Positions 22,992-34,504 of a stretch of 64,000 nucleotides of DNA are shown one piece after another; the stretch's first letter is position 1, and each line of letters begins with the position of its first letter. The notes beneath the pieces are model-generated. The model saw only the letters and a list, made by a program, of their open reading frames with translations, searched no databases and was not told the DNA's origin. This DNA is from Raphanus sativus (taxonomy: Eukaryota; Streptophyta; Magnoliopsida; Brassicales; Brassicaceae). The stretch covers positions 27,985,407 to 28,049,406 of the forward strand of contig NC_079515.1 of the NCBI RefSeq assembly GCF_000801105.2. Direction: 5' to 3'. The translations under genes were made by a program, and so were the position numbers.

Positions 22992-24424
22992 ACTTAACCT
23001 CGTGAAGAAGAACAAGAAGAATAGAGTTAATAGATATATTTAGTGAGAGAGGAGAGAGATAGAGCTTATGATCGTTTGTGCATGAACTGGCTGTATTTAT
23101 AGAATGCAATTTCAAAAAAGCGGACACTTATAATATTAGGTTAATTATCTTACTTTATGTTTTGTTTTGCAAATTCGTAATGTTTCTTTTTTTCTTGTTA
23201 AACGCTGCATAATAGTATGAACTACTTGATAACTTTGATAAATGATACCCGTTGTCAAGTGGAGTCAGTGGACTCAAAACATGTGTCTGTATGGAATATC
23301 CTAAAAGTATACTATTATTCTAAAAGAATTATCCCTAGTTCAGTTACAAAAAAAAAGAATTATCCCTTGTATATATGTCTGAAAATATTTATACGATAAA
23401 TTTTGTTATTATTCATTGGGATTGTCTTTTTTTTTTAAATCAATATTGGGTCTGTAATTTTCCGTAAACTGTATAATGGCTTGCACTAATATAAAATATT
23501 TAAATACATGATGATAGTTGATGGTGACTTGGCGATATGGTGATTATGATAGTGATCCACCGTATCCTTCACACACATACTACTGATGCATGAAACAAAA
23601 TGAGGTGTTTGCCAATATACAATTACTTTGATCATATAATTTTCTTAGTCATTTCGCACTTTGTTGCTCAAAAAAAGTAATTTGCACTTTCCGTGACCTT
23701 CCATATCCCATAAACAATGTACAAGAATAAATGGAAAATAAAGGTAAGTACTGAAATATTCTGAAATGTCAAGTGTACATATACCGAACAAAAGGAGTAA
23801 AAAGTATCATGCAGTATGTTGTATCTTTCACTGTATATATACCGAGTAGCATTATCTAAAACTAATATTCTTTTTTTTTTCTTGAGATGTGGCCGTTAAA
23901 ACTATATTCTTCTTCTTCTTTATATTTAACGTTATCTCTATAACAAGTAAAATATCGAAGGGAGGAAATGATTTTGGAAACAACCACTAATTAATAATAT
24001 ATCGAGAATGCAAGAAAAACATACAACATCACATTGTAAACTTAAAACGAAAATTGATATATGTTTCCAATATAAGAATGTAAACGAATCAGATCTGCAA
24101 TATAATATACCCACGAATGAATTGTTAGCTGATTCAGAGGGCACGTAGTATTATAATAATCGAACATCTTGAAGCCTAAACCTAATTAAAAATCCTTATA
24201 ACGACTAGCCTTATTTGTTAATTTTCTGATGTTTGATTCTATTTTTCTTTTTGATACCAGTTAAATATATTAGTGAACGTTCTAAGTGCGCATATACCAA
24301 TATAAATTTTATAAACTTTTAAACTGGAAATATATGCGGCCTTACAAACATCCATCTAGAATTGAAGTATTTGATATGTTAATCGAATAAAATAATATAA
24401 TCCTAATTAAGCTGAAGCAATCTA
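22992..24424. other. HAD promoter and AT-rich intergenic DNA
   Basis: The first ~110 bp hold the HAD gene leader and TATA box. From 23110 to 24424 the DNA is AT-rich with no supported gene, RNA or identifiable transposon. Short frames present here have no recognisable protein features. Confidence 0.45.
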
Positions 24425-25015
24425 TCTATATTATTAAAATTAAAATGCATTTGAGAATTGTTTGGAAAATAAATAATACAATAAAAATGAATATAGTGTT
24501 GTCTGAAAACATTGATAACAGTATCTTAATAAAAAAAATAATTAGTTTATGTTATTAAAAAAATTGAAAATTTATTGTATTATGAGAAACTATCTATTTG
24601 AACTAACTTTAAAATATACAAAAATAACACAATCTAATTATCTAAAAATATTTTTTGTTTAAAATAATCATAAAACAAAATTTAAACTTTATATACATAT
24701 TTCAAATAAAATAATAATTTAAGATTTATATATTCAAAAATTGATTTTTACTAAAATATTTTCTAATAACTTTTCAATATATATAAGAAAAATACAATCC
24801 AAAGCACAATTTCAAACATCAAATTAAATTATAGTTTTTATATTTCACATTAAGTTTTCAAAATATAATATATGTGATTATTTATATAATGGTACATATA
24901 AATTATGATTAATTATATAATGACACATATATGATATAATAATAGTGACTTAAAAAATAATTAGCAACATATTTTTGAAAAATATATCTGTGCGGATGCA
25001 CATATCAAAATCTAG
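24425..25015 (+). mobile_element. Short non-autonomous Helitron
   Basis: Starts TCTATATTATTAAAATTAAA at 24425 after an A. Ends with hairpin TGTGC-GGAT-GCACA (24989-25002), 9 nt, then CTAG (25012-25015) followed by T. This gives both termini of a Helitron inserted between A and T, 591 bp long and without coding capacity. Hairpin-to-CTAG spacing is the same 9 nt as in the element ending at 4209. Confidence 0.7.
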
Positions 25016-25133
25016 TTAGTATTTAAACCAGATCCATAAATATTCTTTACTTTTTTGTTGTGAATGGTGAAAAGCTCACATTAGTTAACAACAGTCAACA
25101 ATAATATATTTTTACCATTTTGTTTTCTATATA

Positions 25134-26182
25134 CAGTAAAACCTTTATAAATTAATAATGTTGAAATTTTAAAATTTTATTAATTAATAGATATATAGTG
25201 AAAATGCATGGTAGAAAAGTTTTGTTTGTGGTTTATAAGTGTTCAGCACATCCAAAAAAATATTGAAGGACTAGAGAATGTTGAATTGTTCTTTTAGCCA
25301 CCTAATATGGCATCAAAAATTCAACCTTATGATGCTGGAATAATAAAAGCTTTTAAGACGTATTATCTTAGAAGACTTTATCGTAAAATTTAGAAGGTTA
25401 TGAATTGGGACAATCAGATCCAACTAAGACTAATGCTTTGGATGCTATGAATTTTTCTGTGGCAGCTTGGATAGTCAATGTTCACCAAGAGACAATAGTA
25501 ATTGCTTTCGACACTGAAAAATCCATTCAGAAGATGGCATATCAACAATTTTAGAAGAGGAGTTCACTAGTGAAAGCAATATTCATGAACTTGAGATTGT
25601 GATTAATAATCTTGGCTATAGGAATAGAAAGGATGTCAATAGCCTACTCGGTTATACCGGTGAAAATGATACGTGCTTGAAAGTTCAAAGTTTAGAAGAA
25701 ATTGTGGCTAGTGTTCTTAATATTGATGAGAACCAAAAGATGATGCTGCATGACCTTTGAAACAGTTACATATAAAAAAAAACAATTGTCATCTCTAAAA
25801 CTCTTCACAATTTTTGGATGCAGTTCGAGAAGATAATATGAATAGTTCTTGAAGCAATAAGAAAAGTTAGAGATGAACTCCAAAAGAATTTTAATTTTAA
25901 GAAGAAAGAGACAAAAATAGACTTATATTTTAGTAGAATATCTTAGATATATGCATAAGTTCTTTTGTATTATTTATTAATTTATAATATTTTGAGATCA
26001 TATATTTATATGAAAGTTTTTCTGAAAAAAATATTATTTTATTATTTTATCGATTTATGTAATATTTTACATTGGTCTAAATTGGAATTAGATATCAATT
26101 TATGTCATATTTTACATTGGTCCAAGTTGGAACCAGCGAAATTTTTAAATTATTGAATATTAATTTATAGAATTTATATTTT
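25134..26182 (+). mobile_element. Decayed pogo/Lemi1-like (Tc1-mariner) DNA transposon
   Basis: The left terminus CAGTAAAACCTTTATAAATT at 25134, preceded by TA, is the known terminal inverted repeat type of plant pogo-like elements. The right end near 26153-26182 (AATATTAATTTATAGAATTT) is a degraded inverted copy. Two tandem copies of a ~50-bp subterminal unit (TTTATGTMATATTTTACATT, M = A/C) lie at about 26050-26130. The interior holds the transposase remnant listed separately. Length about 1.05 kb, much shorter than an intact element. Confidence 0.75.
25265..25940 (+). pseudogene. Pogo-type DDE transposase remnant (CENP-B-like)
   Basis: Fragments in shifting frames match the C-terminal part of plant pogo/Tigger transposases: LLPP-like then MASKIQPYDAGIIKAF, KTYYLRRLYRKI; next AMNFSVAAWIVNVHQETI; then NLGYRNRKDVNSLLGYTGEN, CLKVQSLEEIVASVLN; finally IRKVRDELQKNFNFKKK. 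Stops (for example after YRKI at about 25391) and frameshifts break it, and the N-terminal DNA-binding and first catalytic regions are missing. It cannot encode an active protein. Confidence 0.75.
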
Positions 26183-26668
26183 AATAGCTAAAATCATTAT
26201 TCCTTCCGGGATTTAGATATTTCAATCTTCATTATCAAATCCGAAACGTTATGGCCATAAATCAAAATCAGCCAGAAAATATTTAATTACAAAAATAAAT
26301 AAAAGTGTTCCAAAATGAATGAATTAATTCGGAAGCAGATATTGAAATATGGAAATAATTAACGGATTTTGTTCAGTTAGATTTATACATTTATTAATAA
26401 ACAAAACAAATGTATTGAGTTACGTGACGGAACATAATTATCACAAAGCTTCCATTTCTTTTTTATTACAACAAAATTCTTTTATTTATATTTTTGTCTT
26501 TTCATGAACTTGTGATTTTTTTTGTTCAACATGAACTTGTGATTAGAGTAATAATTCACAAGTTTGACAAAAAAAAAAAAATAATTCACATAACCGAAAG
26601 TGGTCAAGCCTCAACAGAAATCATTTTTCTAATCCAAATTTTCGCGCTCCAGCTGCGTTTCACCGGAG
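26183..26668. promoter_or_regulatory. Promoter region of the pectin acetylesterase gene
   Basis: AT-rich DNA with no gene. A short near-duplicate (CATGAACTTGTGATT) occurs at about 26504 and 26530. The likely 5' UTR lies just before 26669. No distinct TATA box was assigned. Confidence 0.35.
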
Positions 26669-28872
26669 ATGAGGAGCGTGTGGCTGTGGATAGCGGTGGC
26701 TGTGTGCTCGTTATGCTCAGTTCGGAGCGGATCTAGCGATGGATTTGAGAAACCAAGAGATACTTTGATACTGGATACCGAACTGATGGCGTCTAAGGTT
26801 TCAATGGTGCCTCTCACCTTGATTCAGGGAGCTGACTCCAAAGGAGCTGGTACACACTCGCTCTCTTTCGTTGTTCTTATTGATGGAAAACGATTTGGTA
26901 GAACTTAGCCTCCTAGTGTTTCTGTTCACACTTTTGAATTGATGTGCAGTGTGCCTAGATGGGACGTTACCTGGTTATCATCTAGATCATGGGTTTGGTT
27001 CTGGTGCTAACAGTTGGCTCATCCATCTTGAGGTATCTGCACCTTTGACCATTGATATAGAGAGACTTGACTTAGAAGTTAGAAGCTAAAATAAATATAA
27101 CTTGTTTAACTATAGGGTGGAGGATGGTGTGACAATCATAGTAGCTGTGAGTTTCGGAAAACAACTCGGCGTGGTTCCTCTAAGTTCATGGAGAAAGCGT
27201 TGAACTTCACTGGGATATTGAGCAATAAACCTCAAGAGAATCCTGGTATTACTATGAGTTTTTATAAATGCACACTATTTTGTATTAGTTAGTTGATCTG
27301 TTGGTGGCTTTTGCAGACTTCTATAACTGGAACAGAATCAAGTTGCGTTACTGTGATGGTGCGTCTTTCTATGGGGATAGTCAGGACGAGGTTAGTCAGA
27401 GACAAGATTGTACTTTGTTTCATATTCTGTGAACCAAGAGGGTTTTGTCTAATATAATTTGTTTTTCTTTTTTTTTTGAAAAAGAAAAATACAATTAAAT
27501 TAATTGTCTTATAATTTGTTACAACGACTTTCTATCATAGGGTTCGCAAATTTTCTATCGAGGACGACGAATCTGGCAAGCTGCTATGGAAGAGTTCATG
27601 TCTTTAGGCATGCAGAAAGCAGACCAGGTCTTTGTTGCATTTTTTTATTTTCCTCTGGTTTTATGTTCTGTTTTTCGTCTTATCTAATCACTTGCAAGTG
27701 TACAGGCTCTGCTTTCTGGATGTTCAGCCGGAGGATACGCTTCCATCCTGCACTGTGATGACTTCAGACAACGATTACCTCTTTCTACAAAAGTAAAGTG
27801 CTTAAGTGATGCTGGAATGTTTCTAGACGCGTAAAATCTCTTCAACTTTTTGCCTTTTCTGTTAGGAGAAGTATTCATTTTCTAACGAAAATTGAAAGAA
27901 AAATGCAGAGTGGATGTCTCTGGGGGTCACTCGCTTAGGAATATGTTTCAAGGTGTTGTTACAGTCCAGGTAATCTCAGTTTTTGTTTACAATTTATCTG
28001 TGCTTATTGTAGCTCACTAATACTTTTAGTTTATAGAACCTCCAAAAGGACATGTCCAGTACATGTACAGACCATTCGGATCCTACTTGGGTACATATCT
28101 TTCACTTTATTAACATCAACATTTGATCAGAAAAGTTACCAGTAGACAAGGCTTGAGCTAACGTAATCCTTTGTGCCGTTTCTCTTCAGTGCTTCTTTCC
28201 ACAGAACTTGGTTTCCGACATCAAAACTCCAATGTTTCTTCTCAACTCAGCATATGACTCGTGGCAGGTAATTAATCATGTCTCTTTCTTGTATAATCTA
28301 GCTCTTAAATCTAATCCGACAATGTTTCCTCAGGTCCGACAGAGCTTAGCTCCTTCATCTGCTGATCCAAGAGGCGTCTGGAAGGCATGCAAATCAGATA
28401 TCTCGCGTTGTAATTCATCACAGCTCCAATTCTTACAAGGTGAAATATTTAAATTCAAAGTTTAATAGTAGATACTGTTGTCACACTCTCTACTCACTAA
28501 TGGTTTCTATGTCCACCAAATAGAATTCAGGAAACAAATGGTGCTTGCCCTAAACTCATTTTCAGCATCTCCCCAGAACGGTCTTTTCATAAACTCTTGC
28601 TTCACTCATTGTCAGTCTGAGACACAGGACACTTGGTTTGCTCAAGATTCTCCCAAGTTAGACGGAAAAGTAAGAGTGCCCTTCACGTTGTTTCTAACGC
28701 ATAGTAGCAATCACATTGTTAAACGTTGCTCAAAAACATGATTGTCTTTTCTGGTTGGCAGAGAGTGGCAGAGTCTGTAGGTGACTGGTACTTCGACCGA
28801 ACCAACAATGTTAAAGCCATTGACTGTCCTTATCCATGCGACAAAACATGTCACCATCTGGTTTTCCAATGA
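26669..28872 (+). CDS. Pectin acetylesterase (CE13), secreted
   Basis: Twelve exons, 26669-26849, 26950-27032, 27116-27245, 27317-27390, 27541-27627, 27706-27830, 27909-27969, 28037-28090, 28190-28267, 28334-28439, 28524-28669 and 28762-28872, give 411 aa, normal for the family. The N-terminus [18 protein letters not shown] is a signal peptide. Family hallmarks are [19 protein letters not shown], the nucleophile Ser in SGCSAGGYA, the Asp in NSAYDSWQ and the His in SCFTHCQS, with many conserved cysteines. The enzyme removes acetyl groups from pectin homogalacturonan in the cell wall. Resembles Arabidopsis PAE6 (At3g62060) from memory. The start is the first ATG before the signal peptide. Confidence 0.92.
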
Positions 28873-29552
28873 GTAATCCAATATCTCTCATTTTTTTTTC
28901 AAACTTGTTCAATTATTGTGCTAAAATAAGCTTTTATGCAGTGTTGATTAAACAGCTTCTTCAAAGATTTGATCTCGTTTCCTTTAGTGCTTCTTTGGTC
29001 CCTCTAGTGTTGACAAAAACTCTTACCTCAGATTCTTTAGTAGGCTAGTTTAGTAGGTATAGAGTCAGAAACCTTATTCTTTTCATACCTCTTTAAGTTA
29101 TTTATAACCATTTGCTTCAGATGTCGAATCTAAGTTAGTGACTAAATCCATGTCATTACACAGAATAGAATATATCATAATAATGAAAAAAAGGTAAAGA
29201 ACAGATTCCTTTATTCATTGGACTCTAATACAAAACGTCCGAATCTCAAAAACAGATCATGAGCTCTGCTTTCCATGTCAAAAGTCTTAATCTTTGTTCT
29301 GTTCTGTGAGGTCCCTTTTGTGTGTGTTTGAAATTCCTATTGTACATCGCTTTATCTTTCACCATAGTGAAGCGCACGCTAGGGTTACACGTTGCTATTT
29401 TCACTGAAACAACCACTGAGTCTAAAGCTCGTAAATCTCATTAAACGCATTAAGAAAAACATTAAAAAACCCTAAAAGTTTAGCTATTACTTGAAGCAAA
29501 AGCAAAGAGAGGACAAAAGTAAAACCTAAAAACAGAGGACAAATTTAAGAAG
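28873..29552. other. Convergent 3' flanks, no gene seen
   Basis: 3' UTR and spacer between the plus-strand pectin acetylesterase and the minus-strand DUF1685-like gene. No coding or repeat feature is supported. Confidence 0.5.
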
Positions 29553-30299
29553 CTAAGCTTGACGTGAGGAAGAAGCTAACGCTACAGCTTGTGCCCACAC
29601 CTTGAGTCTCGCCTTAACCTCCTTCGGATCATCCCCGGGGCTGGAGATTCTCCACGTGGCGATCGGGGAGTTGCTGCCACTACTAGTCTGCGTATCGAAA
29701 TTCGACCCGGCTGACACAGAGATCCGACCCGGAACCTCCAAGTCGAACCCGAGATCTCTGCAAGCTTTCACCTCTTCTAGTCCCATCCTCAGCGACTTCT
29801 CTCCTCCTTTCGCTCTCGTTAAAACCGTTAGTCCCATCCTTTCGCTACCGCCGTCACTCTCTCCGTCAGCGCCGTTAAAGCCGTGACCTCTCTTCTTCTT
29901 TTCCCTGAGTACCCTCCTCTGCCTTCGTGAACTACTACTACTACTCTTGCTGCCGTCTCTGCTACTCTCGTTCGCGTATATATCTCCGGTGACTGAGTTT
30001 TTTCTTCTCCTGCGAGGTGGAGTCGCCGGAAGGGTGTAAAACTTCGGTGTCTCTTTGTCGGAGTCGGACTCTCGAACGTTCTCTTTTCCGTCATCGGAGA
30101 CTTCTCCGTCAGCCTCTGCTCCGTCGAAACACTCGACAGCAACACCCAGGTCTGGCGGATTCTTGGCGGCTTCGTCGTCGTAAACGGAGGTTGTGCAAAC
30201 AGAGAGTCGAGATAGAGAGCTCCGTATCTGGTGGAATCCGACATCTTCTTCAACGACTGGAAATGAAGACATCATCATCAGGCTCTCGTCAAATGCCAT
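29553..30299 (-). CDS. DUF1685-like protein of unknown function
   Basis: Single exon, 248 aa from ATG 30299 (MAFDESLMMMSSF). A further in-frame ATG at 30395 would add 32 basic residues. The protein is Ser/Asp/Glu-rich and probably mostly disordered. Features include an acidic stretch, ETPKFYTLPATPPRRRRKNS (a possible nuclear localisation and phosphorylation cluster), a poly-Ser run, and basic RRQRRVLREKKKRG. The C-terminal part MGLEEVKACRDLGFDLE and SSPGDDPKEVKARLKVWAQA resembles the end of DUF1685 proteins. GC content is clearly higher than the surrounding DNA. Occupies the position of Arabidopsis At3g62070. Function unknown. Confidence 0.8.
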   Translation of the reverse strand: MAFDESLMMMSSFPVVEEDVGFHQIRSSLSRLSVCTTSVYDDEAAKNPPDLGVAVECFDGAEADGEVSDDGKENVRESDSDKETPKFYTLPATPPRRRRKNSVTGDIYANESSRDGSKSSSSSSRRQRRVLREKKKRGHGFNGADGESDGGSERMGLTVLTRAKGGEKSLRMGLEEVKACRDLGFDLEVPGRISVSAGSNFDTQTSSGSNSPIATWRISSPGDDPKEVKARLKVWAQAVALASSSRQA

Positions 30300-30395
30300 G
30301 AAAGAGAAGGAGTTAAGAGGAAAGCGAAGAGACTGCCGTTTATTATAGTTATATGAAACCGAGTCAACTCGTCGCTTTAACCCAGACGATTTCAT

Positions 30396-31869
30396 TTATA
30401 ACCCAAAGTCTCGGGATGTGTGCTTTTACTCTTTTGCCCCCATTTTCGTTTGAAAATTGCAAATGATTTTATCGGTACTTTAATCCGATTATTATCTAGT
30501 GACCAACATCATGCATTATATGCTGATTTGAATTTGGATAATCAGTTAATCCCTGATTAACATCACTGGATCAGATAAATATGTTTTGAGGTGAATATTT
30601 GGTTAACTTATTTTGTTGATTATACCATTACTAAGGCTTTAACTACTTAACATAAAAGGAATGACAGATTAATGAATCATATAAATTTATTCCACTTATT
30701 TCTCTCCCATAATTGTACATATACATATCTTCTTCTGGATTTTTTTATGGAATGTTTTATTCCAAATGGTGAGATTTTATTAAGATATATTTATAAGTGC
30801 TTACATTTGAATATGAATATGTGAAAGTTGTGTTATCTAGCGGCGGCTAACACACTACTCTTCCGACCACAAAGCTGGACTGAAACAGATATAGATCAAC
30901 ATCAATCAAAACCAACATGCAGAATCACATGACATGCTAGAAATATCCCAGACCAGGATGAGTTAAGCCACTACAACGTCTCTATTTTTGTATAGATAAG
31001 CTTGCATTTTATGGATTTGGATGCATCAGGTGCATTGTGTGGTGTACATAGATAAACCAAATCGCTGTCATAATAAATACGTAACGCATTTACTATAGGC
31101 ATGGAAGGTCCTTCATGTCCCGTTTATGTCTTTACCCTTTTTCTACGTCACTCCTCTCTAGTTCTCACTTCTTGATGTGGATCCGATCTCTTTTTTTTCT
31201 TTCTTTGAAGTATTTTTAGGTTTTCATCAATTACCTAAAGGTAAAAAAATACTAATTTACTATGAACAAGTTTGACTTTCCCATATTGATCTTTTTAATA
31301 GAAAATCATGAGAAAGGATAGCAACGTGTGTCAACCGTGTGTAAATTCATTAGGTCACCGTATAGATTGGCCGGCCCGTAAGATGTTTACTTATGCTTAA
31401 GAACTAAGGTTCTTTTTTTATATAGAGATTTGGTCGCTTTCTACTCGTTTCTGTGAACATCTTATTATAAGAGGTAGCTTTAGACTTTAGATTGTGATTT
31501 TGATGGTGTGTATTTGTTGGTAAACAACAGAACAACGAAGGCCGTTAGATCTTTTGACCAGACTCTATTTCAAAGTCAAAGCTAAGCCTCACACTAATGG
31601 GCCGGGCCTAATTTGTTTGTGAAAAGGATCCAGTAAATAGAAAAACCATCAGACAGTGCTAAAGCGTACAATAAAAACGGCAGAGCATGTCGATTCGAGA
31701 ACTCCTTTTGGTACGACTTGGCTATTCTCTCCGACGCCGATGGAGAATCTTCGTATAAAAAAACTAGATCGGCGGGAAATCGATTTTCAAATTAGCAGGA
31801 TTCGTCTAAATTCACGAGTCTAGAAGCTCTTGTTTCCTCATCCCTGTTGATTTTTCTCTCCCACTAGAA
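30396..31869. promoter_or_regulatory. Divergent intergenic region between DUF1685-like and CHMP7-like genes
   Basis: No gene seen. The two genes diverge, so both promoters lie here. GGGCC site II-like motifs occur near 31601-31607 (ATGGGCCGGGCC), about 260 bp before the CHMP7-like ATG, and near 31372 (GGCCGGCCC). The remainder is AT-rich. Confidence 0.45.
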
Positions 31870-34076
31870 ATGGATTCGGATTCTGTGAAGGAGTTCATAC
31901 GAAGAGAAGTCCCGGATTGGGACGACGATGAAGTGGTGGCGACGGCCAGATTCAAGGCGTTTAGTGGACAGAGATCCGATTGGGAAGTCAAATATCAGTT
32001 CTGGCGCGATTTGATCATCAAGGTCTCGCGTCGTTTCGGAGTGTTCATCATTGATCCTCTCCAGGTCTGCTCGAGTCAAATCTCTTTAGTTGGAAACTAT
32101 TAGTAGAAGAAAACTGATTACATATCAATCCTTTATTGTTTTTTCTCAAAGGTGAAGAAGACTTGGTTTGATCGAGGAGGGATGACGCCTCTATGCATTG
32201 ATCATGTACTGGTGAGTCTGGTGAAAAGTGACTTTTTGTAAGGTTATTTATTAGACTGTTGTTGAAAATTGATTGGTGTTTCTTTCTTCTTCGTTTTACA
32301 GTTATTGATGCATAGTGAAGGTGATGTTGTGCCGATAAGCCAACTCGAAAGTCCGGTTAGTGGGCGTTTATCTCGTTTGTTGAGGACATTGAGAAGTTTA
32401 GTGGCTCAACCTTCAGTGAAGCCGGGAGAGATTCTCGAAAGCAAACTTGTTATTGTTCCCCTCTTGAAAGTGCGTTTGATTTCTTCTTGTTTTGTCTTAG
32501 ATAAAATGGTATTTTTTTTTCTATTGAATGAAGCTATCTTTTTAGGTGGTTTCTTTCCCTTTGTATAGCTGTTACGTTAATGTGTGGTAAAGAATTGTGA
32601 GTCTGTTGAGTAAGTATGTGGACATTGTTATTAAGTCGATATGTGTTGTGTAGGAGAAGGCTGCTGATGTGGTGAGACTTTTATCTGAGGGACACTGGAC
32701 TTCTACTTGTGTTGTCACGCTGGACAAGTTCCAGGACCTGTGCGACGGCGGCTCGAATGAGGCATCTGCTGTTTTGAGTCACTTGTCAGGGTGTGGAAAA
32801 GCGCATAAAATCTTTATTAATCGGGGAGAATTGATTGAGGTTGGTTCTTATCCGTCTTTTTTTTGGTCTTATTACTCTTATATCATTTACCTGATGAAGA
32901 TGTTAATCTTATATCTTGTATCTATGGATTATCGAATGTGTATTGTCTGTCCCATGAGATATATCGGGTCTTTAAAGATGTAAGTATCTTGCTTGAGTTT
33001 TGATGTCCAGGAAGTTCCTTTCCTAAATTACACATATTGCAGAAAGTAAAGCGTAGGCCAGGAAGTAGGCTCAGTTCAGGTCGAGTTATATGCATAATGT
33101 CTGTTCCAACATACTTGTGCCTTGCAGGGTGTCAAAGTGTCCTTTTCAGAAGCAGCACTTCCCAGTATTTCAACTTTAGACTGTGACATTCTGCACTTGT
33201 TAAGAACTACAGAGAAGCTCCAAAATCAACTTGAAGTCATGGACCAGCGCTGTGAAATGTAACACATTCTAATTCTCGATCATAGACTTGACGTAATTTA
33301 GTTTATTTTTTTTTTCCGTAAATGGTCAAATAGATTGAACTTAAGAGTTCGACTTTATTTTCGTTCTGTAGGTCAAGGAAATCTGCGTTGGCATCTCTAA
33401 AGTCTGGACACAAGAAAGTTGCTCTAAGGCATGCAAGGGAACTGAAGCTGACCACTGAGAGCAGAGAAAAATGCACGTCACTTCTGAACAGAGTAGAGGA
33501 AGTGTTGAACACTATAGCGGATTCCGAATCAACGAAAATGGTTTTTCGAACACTGAAAGCTTGTCATGTTGGGGACTTGTAATGAATATCAATAGTGCTT
33601 TAATTATATATCTGTGTTTGGCAGGTCTCAGAAGCAATCAAAACTGGAGCAAGGGTCATGAAGGACATCAAGATCAGTCCAGATGAAGTTCATGACTATT
33701 TGGAAGAAATTGAAGAAACCATTCAATCGCAGAAGGAAGTGGAAAAAGCTCTCGGTGAGTGGTGTTTTTGTTTCGTGTCATTTTGATTAGGCCACGAACT
33801 TTTTTATGTTGATATAGACTCTTTGTTGGTGTGGCAGAATCAGCTCCATATCCAGATATCGATGATGAAAATATTGAAGAAGAATTCTTGAAACTAGAAA
33901 TGGAGCTTGAAAGTGAAAGTTCCCAGGCCAGACCAACGACTTCAGATACAGCAGATTCACTGGCTGATATGTTTTCGGAGCTTAAACTTGGCAACACAAA
34001 ACAAATATTAGAGGAGCAAGCTACTGAACCAGTTCGAATGAAAGATGGCGGAAAACAGATTCTTGAAGCAGCATAG
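31870..34076 (+). CDS. SNF7-family ESCRT-III-related protein, CHMP7-like
   Basis: Eight exons, 31870-32064, 32152-32211, 32302-32469, 32654-32839, 33128-33258, 33372-33540, 33625-33754 and 33838-34076, give 425 aa. The N-terminal half (to about residue 240) has no SNF7 signature and matches the winged-helix region of CHMP7-type proteins (EFIRREVPDWDDDEVVATAR; KKTWFDRGGMTPLCIDHVL). From ~245 on it is a typical charged helical SNF7 domain (KLQNQLEVMDQRCEMSRKSA; KKVALRHARELKL; DIKISPDEVHDYLEEIEE). The acidic C-terminus ends with a MIM1-like helix (TADSLADMFSELKL). CHMP7 proteins act in ESCRT-dependent membrane remodelling, including the nuclear envelope in animals. Resembles Arabidopsis At3g62080. 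Confidence 0.87.
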
Positions 34077-34504
34077 TTTCACAATGCATCTTCATTTTGG
34101 TGCGATCTCTTCTCTACTTGTTGTACAATATAAATAGAAAGGAACTTGGCAAAATCCAGATCCGTAGTATTTGTAAGCAATGCATTTTGTTGGGATTCAA
34201 GAAACTAAAGCTTCACTCTAATGTATAAATCAGATGTATTTGTCATCAGACGGAAACTAGTACTCGAGATAATAATAATTATTATCCTATATGTTACACG
34301 AACTAGGAAAGCTGGCACTAAATAGGAGAAACTTGAGCAGATCCTTTAATGGTAAGTTGTTCTTATCTTGTAGTGCTTTTTTGGATCTGTATGGTTCACC
34401 TTGATATGGCCCAGTGTTCTCAGTGAGAACTTCTCACTACTTACTTGGAGAATAACAAGTCGGCGAATCAGCAGGTAACTATCATCACTGTCTATTTCAT
34501 CTGC
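34077..34504. other. Convergent 3' flanks, no gene seen
   Basis: 3' UTRs and spacer of the CHMP7-like (+) and PIL2-like (-) genes. Nothing else is supported. Confidence 0.5.

Noticed and set aside
30017..30301. Arg-rich plus-strand frame opposite the DUF1685-like gene
   Set aside because: Antisense shadow of a GC-rich exon; composition and lack of similarity argue against a gene.
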